DNA of 7,000 nucleotides from Friedmanniella sp. (GTDB lineage: Bacteria > Actinomycetota > Actinomycetes > Propionibacteriales > Propionibacteriaceae), in the NCBI GenBank assembly GCA_025964935.1, contig JAOPXW010000377.1:1-7000 (forward strand), in the 5' to 3' direction. Both the position numbers and the translations under genes were made by a program. Every line of letters starts with the position of its first letter. The first letter of the stretch is position 1. The notes under the pieces were generated by a model. It was not told the origin of the DNA. It did no database searches and saw only the letters and a list, made by a program, of their open reading frames with translations. Positions 1-4,046 of the stretch are shown here, piece after piece.

Positions 1-796
1 GATCCGCGTGGTCGTCGCCGCAGCCGTGCTGGTGGTCATGATGTTCCCGCTCTACTGGATGCTGCGGACGTCGGTGGCCACCACCGATGAGCTGAGCCTC
101 CTGCCGGTCTCCCTGTGGCCGCAGGACTGGCACTGGCAGAACTACCTCCAGCCGTGGCGGCAGTACCCGTTCGCCCGGTGGCTGCTCAACTCGGTGGTCA
201 TCGCCGTGCTCTCGGTTGCGTTGACCCTGATGATCAACCTGGCCGCGGGATACGCCTTCGCCAAGCTGCGCTTCCCGCTGCGCAACATCCTCTTCCTGCT
301 GATCATCAGCACCCTGATGGTCCCCGTGCAGGTGATCATGATCCCGCAGTTCCAGGTGGTAATCGACCTGCACCTGCTCAACAGCACCTGGGGTGTCGTG
401 CTGCCGCGGCTGGCCGAGGCGTTCGGGCTCTTCATGGCCCGACAGTTCTTCCTGGGCATCCCGGACGAGCTGATCGAGGCCGGCCGGCTCGACGGCGCCG
501 GCCACCTGCGGATCTTCTGGTCGGTCGTGCTGCCCTTGTCCAAGCCGCTGGTGGCCGCCCTGGTCATCTTCACCTTCATGTGGAGGTGGAACGAGTTCGT
601 CTGGCCGCTGATCGTGCTGACCGACGCCCGCGCCTACACCCTGCCGGTCGGGCTGCAGTTCCTGATCAGCCAGTTCGGCAGCGACTTCGGTCCGCTGCTG
701 GCCATGTCGTTCCTGTCCATCCTGCCCATGCTGCTGGTCTTCGCGATCTTCCAGAGGTACTTCGTCGAGGGTGTGGCCAGGTCCGGGCTCAAGTAG
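1..796 (+). CDS. Carbohydrate ABC transporter permease, MalG type (5' end outside window)
   Basis: Inner-membrane permease subunit of a binding-protein-dependent sugar importer. The frame is open from base 2, giving 264 visible residues before TAG at 794-796. MalG-type proteins are usually about 270-300 residues, so only the N-terminal tail is missing; the GTG at base 8 is an internal valine, not the start. About six hydrophobic segments are visible, near residues 3-18, 62-83, 95-115, 127-150, 184-204 and 234-251. The diagnostic EAA loop, which docks on the ATPase, is at about residues 159-182: EAGRLDGAGHLRIFWSVVLP, with the conserved Glu-Ala, the Gly seven residues after the Glu, and the Leu-Pro. 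The C-terminus, VEGVARSGLK, resembles the usual VxGLTxGAVK ending of the family. Its partner permease and the binding protein should lie upstream, outside the window. It seems to be the last gene of its operon, since a hairpin follows and the next gene has its own ribosome site. The transported sugar cannot be told from this subunit. Confidence 0.93.
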   Translation, partial: IRVVVAAAVLVVMMFPLYWMLRTSVATTDELSLLPVSLWPQDWHWQNYLQPWRQYPFARWLLNSVVIAVLSVALTLMINLAAGYAFAKLRFPLRNILFLLIISTLMVPVQVIMIPQFQVVIDLHLLNSTWGVVLPRLAEAFGLFMARQFFLGIPDELIEAGRLDGAGHLRIFWSVVLPLSKPLVAALVIFTFMWRWNEFVWPLIVLTDARAYTLPVGLQFLISQFGSDFGPLLAMSFLSILPMLLVFAIFQRYFVEGVARSGLK

Positions 797-802
797 CGTC
801 CA

Positions 803-820
803 GGCCGCCGAACCGCGGCC
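803..820 (+). terminator. Hairpin after the sugar permease gene, possible terminator
   Basis: A perfect 6-bp inverted repeat, GGCCGC (803-808) and GCGGCC (815-820), encloses the loop CGAACC and begins seven bases after the permease stop codon. There is no T-run, as is common for terminators in high-GC actinobacteria. The hexaloop lacks the A-x-x-G pattern of known ANTAR RNA targets, so I do not read it as a target of the next gene. Its position supports the end of the transporter operon. Confidence 0.4.
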
Positions 821-885
821 CGGCGGGTCACGTTCACGGCCCGGCACCGTCTACGCTGAGAGTCAGAAACCTGGGGGTGCAGGAC

Positions 886-1683
886 ATGAACGGACCTGAG
901 CACGGCGCCGTGCTGGACGGCGGCGGGAAAGGGGTGGACCCGCAGGAGCAGCAGCTCAGCGAGGAGCATGATCTCCGCTCGAGCGTCGCGGCGCTGGCCA
1001 CCCTGGGGACGGGACGCCTGGGGCTGGAGGACCTGCTGACCGAGGTGGCGGCCTTCGCCGTCCGGGCCATCCCGGGTGCCGACGGCGCCGGCCTGACCCT
1101 GTTGGAGAGTGGCCGCGCCGACACGGTGGTGATGACCACCCCGTTCGTGCACGAGGTCGACGACCTCCAGTACGGCATCGGGCAGGGGCCGTGCATCACG
1201 GCGGCGGCGGAGCGGCGCACCGTGAGGTCGGGGTCGCTGGGGGGTGACGCCCGGTGGCCACGCTTCGGAGCGCGGGTGGCCCGGCTGGGGGTGCACAGCG
1301 CACTGTCGCTGCCGCTGCTGACCCCGTCGGGGGTGGTGGGGGCCATCAATGTGTACGCCCACGCCAAACACGTCTTCGATGACAATGCGGCGCGTCTGGG
1401 CGAGCTCTTCGCCGTACCGGCGGCCATCGCGGTGGAGAACGCGCAGGTGCTCGCCAACGCCCGGCGGCTGGCCATCAGCCTGCAACGGGCCCTGGAGACC
1501 CGGGCCATCGTGGACCGGGCGGTCGGGATCGTCATGAGCCGCAGCGGGGCCAGCGCCGACGAGGCCCTGAGCCGGCTCCGCACCCTGAGCCAGCACGAGC
1601 ACCACAAGCTGGTCGACGTGGCGCAAACCCTGGTCGACGAGGCGGTCCGCCGGGCACGCTCACGCCGTACCGGCAGCCGCTGA
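886..1683 (+). CDS. GAF-ANTAR domain regulator (RNA-binding antiterminator type)
   Basis: A 265-residue soluble regulator. The start is ATG 886: a GGGGG ribosome site lies eight bases upstream at 873-877, and the open frame further upstream is only an antisense-like run through the permease gene. Residues 1-27 are a hydrophilic, low-complexity tail. A GAF sensor domain covers about 45-190, with IGQGPC at 98-103, ARWPRF at 122-127, the strand SALSLPLL near 138-145 and GAINVYA at 152-158. The ANTAR domain covers about 197-256 with the typical pattern: LETRAIVDRAVGIVMSRSG, then SADEALSRLRTLSQ and KLVDVAQTLVDEAV. ANTAR domains bind paired RNA hairpins and prevent transcription termination, while the GAF domain normally controls this in response to a ligand, redox state or another protein. 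The domain order and length are typical of the many actinobacterial GAF-ANTAR proteins, whose signals and targets are mostly unknown. It stands alone and converges with a GAF fragment on the other strand. Confidence 0.92.
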   Translation: MNGPEHGAVLDGGGKGVDPQEQQLSEEHDLRSSVAALATLGTGRLGLEDLLTEVAAFAVRAIPGADGAGLTLLESGRADTVVMTTPFVHEVDDLQYGIGQGPCITAAAERRTVRSGSLGGDARWPRFGARVARLGVHSALSLPLLTPSGVVGAINVYAHAKHVFDDNAARLGELFAVPAAIAVENAQVLANARRLAISLQRALETRAIVDRAVGIVMSRSGASADEALSRLRTLSQHEHHKLVDVAQTLVDEAVRRARSRRTGSR

Positions 1684-1722
1684 CGGGCGAGGGTGGGAAC
1701 CGACGCCGGCACGCCAGAGGGC

Positions 1723-2061
1723 TCAGGTCGTCGGTGCTGCCGGGGGCGATGAACCACGACGCCTCCCCCAGCACCTGCAGCGCGCTGGTACCGCGTCATC
1801 CTCCTGCCCGGGCTCGAGATGCACCGACACGGCCCGTCGGAGACCCTGGTAGCGCACCACGGCGGTCTGGTCGGCGGCGACGATCGTGGCCGCCTCAGCC
1901 GCGATGACCCGGAGCAGCGTCCGGGGCTGGGTCGGCTGGTGAAGACGTTCGGCCGCCTCGGCCATCGCCCAGGCGCAGGCCAAGTCCCGGCGGCGCACGG
2001 CGGCCCGGGTGGGGTCGTCGTCTGTGGCGTGCTCCAGGTACGTTTCGCTCAGGTCCCTCAC
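1723..2061 (-). CDS. N-terminal GAF-domain fragment, probably frameshifted remnant
   Basis: A 112-residue frame with a GTG start at 2061-2059, overlapping the stop of the preceding minus-strand gene in GTGA, so translation is probably coupled. Residues 1-90 read like the front of an actinobacterial GAF regulator: an acidic start, a helix (AAVRRRDLACAWAMAEAAERL at 20-40), then TLLRVIAAEAATIVAADQTAVVRYQG at 48-73. After residue 90 the frame becomes Arg/Cys/Pro-rich (RCRCWGRRRGSS) with poor G/C bias at third positions. A different frame then gives sensible residues with strong bias (SALQVLGEASWFIAPGSTDD). Adding one C at plus-strand 1791-1792 would join them. Even when repaired, the frame lacks the second half of a GAF domain and any output domain, and runs into the convergent GAF-ANTAR gene without a plausible stop. 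I infer a decaying regulator. An intact short protein ending at 1723 is the alternative. The split of domain evidence is seen in the sequence; the decay is inference. Confidence 0.55.
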   Translation of the reverse strand: MRDLSETYLEHATDDDPTRAAVRRRDLACAWAMAEAAERLHQPTQPRTLLRVIAAEAATIVAADQTAVVRYQGLRRAVSVHLEPGQEDDAVPARCRCWGRRRGSSPPAAPTT

Positions 2062-2402
2062 GAGGCGGCCGAGTGGGGCTGGGGAGCGCCGACCGCGTCC
2101 TGCGGGTGGAGCTGCTGGGGAGCCTCCGAGCGTTGCCGCTCGGTGCCCTGCCGAGCCTCGTGCGAGTCGGCGGCAGCCAGGACCTCCCGCAGACTCCGCA
2201 GCTCCTCGGTGGCTTCATCAGAGTGGTCCAGCCAGGCCATCGAGGCGTAGAGCTCCTGCAGGAGGGCCCGCACGACCCTGGCGCGCTCCCAGGATTCGCC
2301 GGCCGCGGACACAGCTTGGTCCAGCTCGTCGAGCGCGGCGGCCGGCATGAGGGTGGAGGTGGGAGCTCCCCGTGTGGGGGAGGGTGCGGAGGTCGGGATC
2401 AT
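2058..2402 (-). CDS. Hypothetical 114-residue helical protein
   Basis: I do not recognise this family. The start is ATG 2402-2400, with a GGGGA ribosome site at 2413-2409 spaced six bases away; a second Met at residue 19 (2348) has no comparable site. Residues 1-18 are Pro/Ser/Thr-rich. Residues 20-82 are strongly helical and acidic, with heptad-like leucines (ALDELDQAVSAAGESWERAR, VVRALLQELYASMAWL, EATEELRSLREVLAAADS). Residues 83-114 are Gln/Pro-rich and look disordered. There is no signal peptide, membrane segment or cysteine. Third positions are mostly G or C throughout, which supports real coding. Its TGA stop overlaps the GTG start of the GAF fragment, so the two were probably made together, perhaps as partner proteins. 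The ATG also overlaps the stop of a possible short upstream frame. Function is unknown; a small adaptor or regulator partner for the GAF protein is only a guess. Confidence 0.6.
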   Translation of the reverse strand: MIPTSAPSPTRGAPTSTLMPAAALDELDQAVSAAGESWERARVVRALLQELYASMAWLDHSDEATEELRSLREVLAAADSHEARQGTERQRSEAPQQLHPQDAVGAPQPHSAAS

Positions 2403-2470
2403 GATGTGTCCCCAGGGGACGTGCAGCGCGGGTGGTCTCTGGCTCTGCGAGAGGCGGCGTAACGCGGCAT
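2399..2470 (-). CDS. Possible 23-residue upstream reading frame / leader peptide
   Basis: ATG 2470-2468 opens a 23-codon frame, MPRYAASRRARDHPRCTSPGDTS, whose TGA overlaps the ATG of the 114-residue gene (ATGA). A purine-rich run, GGAAAGAGGAG, lies directly before the ATG, but the AGGAG is too close for an ideal ribosome site. The same frame is open back to a GTG at 2602 (67 codons), without a good ribosome site and with weak codon bias. The Arg-rich peptide resembles no family I know. Its last codons span the palindrome that masks the next ribosome site, which is why it may be a coupling leader rather than noise. Confidence 0.25.
   Translation of the reverse strand: MPRYAASRRARDHPRCTSPGDTS
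2408..2420 (-). promoter_or_regulatory. 13-bp palindrome covering the ribosome site of the 114-residue gene
   Basis: GTCCCC-A-GGGGAC on the plus strand (GTCCCC-T-GGGGAC in the minus-strand transcript) is a perfect 6+1+6 dyad. Folded as RNA it gives a GTCCC/GGGAC stem with a three-base loop, and its right arm contains the GGGGA ribosome site used by the ATG at 2402. This could hold translation down until a ribosome finishing the upstream frame opens it. The palindrome and its position are seen; the control role is inference. It could also be a DNA operator or chance in GC-rich sequence. Confidence 0.35.
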
Positions 2471-2578
2471 CTCCTCTTTCCAGGGCGGCTGCGGCCGGCA
2501 GCGGGATAGGTTGAACATAGACCTTTCCGGCGTCATGGGTAGATCAACAGCGGCCGGCCGAGCCCCTTGCGCCGCCGT

Positions 2579-2593
2579 GTTTATGCTGTAAAC
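2579..2593 (-). promoter_or_regulatory. Operator-like palindrome, copy 1 (GTTTA-N5-TAAAC)
   Basis: Read on the minus strand this is GTTTACAGCATAAAC, a 5-bp inverted repeat with a 5-base centre. The same motif occurs at 3173-3187 on the plus strand as GTTTACGACATAAAC, matching at 13 of 15 positions with only the two central bases changed. It lies about 177 bases upstream of the ATG at 2402 and about 110 bases upstream of the possible leader ATG at 2470. A shared DNA-binding regulator is the simplest reading; the protein that binds is unknown. Confidence 0.45.
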
Positions 2594-2621
2594 GTCCCTC
2601 ACTGACCGTTATCAAACGTCC
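2590..2621 (-). repeat. Two direct repeats GGACGTTT, 24 bases apart
   Basis: GGACGTTT occurs at 2621-2614 and again at 2597-2590 on the minus strand. The start-to-start distance is 24 bases, a little over two helix turns. The second copy overlaps the GTTTA-N5-TAAAC palindrome. In front of the chain they may be binding half-sites or part of a promoter. One copy also gives GTTT followed 15 bases later by GGGACG, which loosely recalls stress-sigma (SigB/SigF) promoters but misses key bases. Confidence 0.3.
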
Positions 2622-2684
2622 TGGGGTCGCAGACGCCCTGAGGGGGGAGCGGGAGGTCGCCGGCGTTGTCCCGGGAACGCGACA

Positions 2685-2723
2685 ACGGCCGCACGAACCC
2701 CCTTGCGGGGGCCGTGCGGCCGT
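2685..2723. terminator. Strong long hairpin, probable terminator
   Basis: A perfect 10-bp stem, ACGGCCGCAC (2685-2694) with GTGCGGCCGT (2714-2723), is followed inward by a small GAA/CC internal loop and a second 5-bp stem, CCCCC (2698-2702) with GGGGG (2707-2711), closed by a TTGC tetraloop. It is the most stable-looking structure in the window and lies about 70 bases past the stop of the minus-strand membrane protein gene. There is no T-run on either strand, which is common in actinobacteria. It would keep transcripts of the membrane protein gene out of the regulatory region of the short-gene chain. Confidence 0.7.
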
Positions 2724-2762
2724 CGGCGGTGAGTCAGACGCGGTAGGCGCCTGCCACTACGT

Positions 2763-2779
2763 CACCTCGGGTGGAGGTG
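2763..2779 (-). terminator. Small hairpin just after the membrane protein gene
   Basis: CACCTC (2763-2768) and GAGGTG (2774-2779) form a perfect 6-bp stem with the loop GGGTG, 12 bases after the stop codon of the 93-residue gene on the minus strand. It could be a first, weaker terminator or an RNA-end stabiliser ahead of the larger hairpin at 2685-2723. Confidence 0.3.
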
Positions 2780-2791
2780 GGCAGCTGGTGC

Positions 2792-3073
2792 TCAGGCGTC
2801 GTAGTGCTCGCGGCTGCCGGACTTGGCCAGCCCACGGCTGACCATGTAGCCGATGGTGAGCAGCGTGACGTAGAGCCAGGCAGCCTGCGCGCTGAAGCCC
2901 TGGTGGTCGTCGGCGGTGTCGGTCACGGCGGCGGCGATGAGGACGCCGACGACCATGAGGACGTACACGATGAACTCGGTCGTCTTGAAGGCGGCCTTGG
3001 TCTCGGTCGTCAGCCGACGGGGCTGGGTGTCGCCGTAGGTGGCGTCGGTGCGGGTGGGGGTGGTGCTGGTCAT
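2792..3073 (-). CDS. Conserved actinobacterial small membrane protein, two helices (93 residues)
   Basis: The start is ATG 3073-3071, with AGGGAG about seven bases upstream; the frame stays open further upstream but that part has poor composition. Residues 1-31 are hydrophilic and Thr-rich, presumably cytoplasmic. Two membrane helices follow, at about 33-51 (EFIVYVLMVVGVLIAAAV) and 63-80 (AQAAWLYVTLLTIGYMVS), joined by a short acidic loop TDTADDHQGF. A basic tail, RGLAKSGSREHYDA, ends the protein. The order ETKAAFKTTEF, then V-G-V-L-I-A, then GYM-SRGLAKSGS, is one I recall from many actinobacterial small membrane proteins annotated only as hypothetical; this recall is not a database result. 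No enzymatic residues are apparent. It stands alone, divergent from the TetR gene, with a 250-base intergenic region holding two palindromes. The TetR protein may therefore control it. Its biochemical role is unknown. Confidence 0.85.
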   Translation of the reverse strand: MTSTTPTRTDATYGDTQPRRLTTETKAAFKTTEFIVYVLMVVGVLIAAAVTDTADDHQGFSAQAAWLYVTLLTIGYMVSRGLAKSGSREHYDA

Positions 3074-3162
3074 GGGTACTCCCTGGTACTGGTGGGTGAC
3101 CCGGGGGTCACCGCAAGACTGAGATTGTGTTCGGCGTCGCTGCCGTGCTCTACACGCAATAT

Positions 3163-3188
3163 CTACAATGTAGTTTACGACATAAACT
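3163..3188. promoter_or_regulatory. Two overlapping palindromes between the membrane protein and TetR genes
   Basis: CTACA-A-TGTAG (3163-3173) is directly joined to AGTTTA-CGACA-TAAACT (3172-3188); the two dyads share the bases AG. They sit in the most A/T-rich part of the window, about 90-115 bases upstream of the membrane protein ATG and 136 bases upstream of the TetR ATG. The first dyad contains TACAAT on the plus strand and TACATT and TAGATA on or beside it on the minus strand, so it may overlap a -10 box in either direction. The second dyad is copy 2 of the motif at 2579-2593. TACA/TGTA half-sites recall BlaI/MecI-type operators, which normally have a two-base centre. Binding by the neighbouring TetR is equally possible. 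Confidence 0.55.
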
Positions 3189-3261
3189 CTAGCGGTTCTT
3201 AGCCGTACGTCAAATGCACCGACTCTTAGGCGACCCCGGCGCCGGGTTGTCGCCGGCTGGC

Positions 3262-3316
3262 TAGACTTCCCGCGGAGGGGTTGCGGGCCACCGGCCCACC
3301 GATGACTTCCCGGAAG
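3262..3316 (+). promoter_or_regulatory. TetR leader: -10-like box, repeated GACTTCCCG, dyad over ribosome site
   Basis: TAGACT (3262-3267) fits a mycobacterial-type -10 box, but no good -35 box lies 16-18 bases upstream. GACTTCCCG overlaps it at 3264-3272 and is repeated at 3304-3312. The second copy is part of the dyad CTTCC-C-GGAAG (3306-3316), whose right half enters the GGAAGG ribosome site of the TetR gene. A small GGGCC-ACC-GGCCC hairpin (3285-3297) lies between the copies. TetR repressors often control their own genes, so these are candidate self-binding sites; that is inference. Confidence 0.3.
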
Positions 3317-3323
3317 GCCAAAG

Positions 3324-3995
3324 ATGACCCGGCAAGAACCCCTGACGCGCGCCAGCGTGCTGAGCGCCGCCCTGCGGCTGGTCGACAGCGAGGGCCTGGA
3401 CGCGCTGACGCGGCGCCGGCTCGGGCACGAGCTGGGACGGGACGCCATGGCCCTCTACCGTTACGCCCCCGACCGGGCCGCGCTGCTGGACGGGCTGGTG
3501 GAGCTGGTGCTCAGCGAGCTGGAGCTCCCCCCGCAGGGCCAGGACTGGCAGACCCAGCTCCGGCGGACCGCGCACCAGTTCCGCCGCCTGGCCATCGCCC
3601 ACCCCCACGTGGTCGGCCTGATCGTCACGCGCCCGCTGTCGACCCCGCTGGCGTCGAGGCCGCTCGCCACCCTCCGGCCCCTGGAGCACCTGCTCGCCGT
3701 CCTGACCGGCGCCGGGTTCCCCCCGGCCACGGCGCTACGGATCTACCGCCTCTTCATCGGCTTCCTCTACGGACACGTGCTGACCGAGCTGCAGGAGCTG
3801 GTGGCCGAGCCGGACGAGACCGACGACGTCCTGCGGCTCGGCCTGCACCGGCTGCCGATCCGGGAGTTCCCGCTGCTCCGCAGCCTCGCCAGCGAGCTGG
3901 CCGGCTACGACGGCGCCGACGAGCTGGAGCGGGGCCTGGACGTCCTGTTCACCGGCCTGGACGCCCACGCCGTCGACCACGAGGTCGCTCGCTAG
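3324..3995 (+). CDS. TetR/AcrR-family transcriptional repressor (TetR_C_1-like)
   Basis: A 223-residue DNA-binding regulator. The start is ATG 3324, with GGAAGG at 3312-3317 and a six-base spacer. The N-terminal TetR domain covers about residues 8-54 (TRASVLSAALRLVDSEGLDA, then the helix-turn-helix RRRLGHELGRDAMALYRYAP near 30-49, ending RAALLDGLVELVL). The LxxxLG...MALYRY pattern with LLD is typical of the branch that includes the tetracycline repressor itself. Residues 70-215 form the ligand-binding and dimer part, with HPHVVGLIVTRPLSTP, ALRIYRLFIGFLYGHVL and ELERGLDVLFTGLDA matching the TetR_C_1 style. Length is normal for the family. These proteins bind palindromic operators and let go on binding a small molecule. 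The likely targets are its own promoter and the divergent membrane protein gene, because both face the same palindromes. No efflux pump is adjacent, so the ligand cannot be guessed. Confidence 0.93.
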   Translation: MTRQEPLTRASVLSAALRLVDSEGLDALTRRRLGHELGRDAMALYRYAPDRAALLDGLVELVLSELELPPQGQDWQTQLRRTAHQFRRLAIAHPHVVGLIVTRPLSTPLASRPLATLRPLEHLLAVLTGAGFPPATALRIYRLFIGFLYGHVLTELQELVAEPDETDDVLRLGLHRLPIREFPLLRSLASELAGYDGADELERGLDVLFTGLDAHAVDHEVAR

Positions 3996-4006
3996 CCGCC
4001 GGTAGG

Positions 4007-4046
4007 CGCCCGGTGCCGGGGCCCCGGCCCCTCAGGCCTCCGGGCG
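4007..4046. terminator. Bidirectional GC-rich terminator between convergent TetR and GH3 genes
   Basis: A 14-bp perfect palindrome, GCCGGGGCCCCGGC (4015-4028), lies in the 36-base gap between the two convergent stop codons. It is enclosed by a second inverted repeat, CGCCCGG (4007-4013) with CCGGGCG (4040-4046), whose right arm lies inside the last codons of the hydrolase gene. The nested symmetry suits a terminator that works in both directions. No T-run is present. Confidence 0.5.

Larger units (their letters stand above)
2471..2791. other. Non-coding stretch between the short-gene chain and the membrane protein gene
   Basis: I see no convincing gene here. From about 2505 to 2620 the DNA is more A/T-rich than its surroundings and lies upstream of the minus-strand chain that begins at 2470 or 2402. 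It holds the GTTTA-N5-TAAAC palindrome, two GGACGTTT repeats and TAnnnT-like boxes such as TATGTT (2519-2514), but none has a convincing -35 partner at normal spacing. From 2640 to 2780 it becomes very GC-rich, with three hairpins at 2664-2687, 2685-2723 and 2763-2779. The first part is probably the promoter region of the chain; the second is the terminator zone of the membrane protein gene. Confidence 0.5.

Noticed and set aside
803..820. The hairpin before the GAF-ANTAR gene as an ANTAR RNA target (self-regulation)
   Set aside because: Known targets are paired hairpins whose six-base loops follow A-x-x-G-x-x. This loop is CGAACC and I found no second matching hairpin beside it.
115..885. 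N-terminal extension of the GAF-ANTAR frame back to base 115
   Set aside because: This part overlaps the permease in another frame, is Ala/Pro/Arg-rich without motifs, and a good ribosome site precedes ATG 886.
634..1799. Two long minus-strand frames opposite the permease 3' end and the GAF-ANTAR gene
   Set aside because: Low-complexity, His/Arg/Gly- or Ser/Arg-rich translations with no motifs, antisense to well-supported domains.
2505..2550. A defined promoter for the minus-strand chain (TTGATC, TATGTT) or a SigB-like promoter
   Set aside because: The boxes are 22 bases apart, too far for a normal sigma factor, and the SigB-like pairs miss key bases or spacing. I report only that the region is A/T-rich.
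3074..3448. Minus-strand extension of the membrane protein frame to a start at 3448
   Set aside because: It would run through the palindromic intergenic region and antisense to the TetR N-terminus. The extra residues are Arg/Ser-rich, and AGGGAG marks the ATG at 3073.
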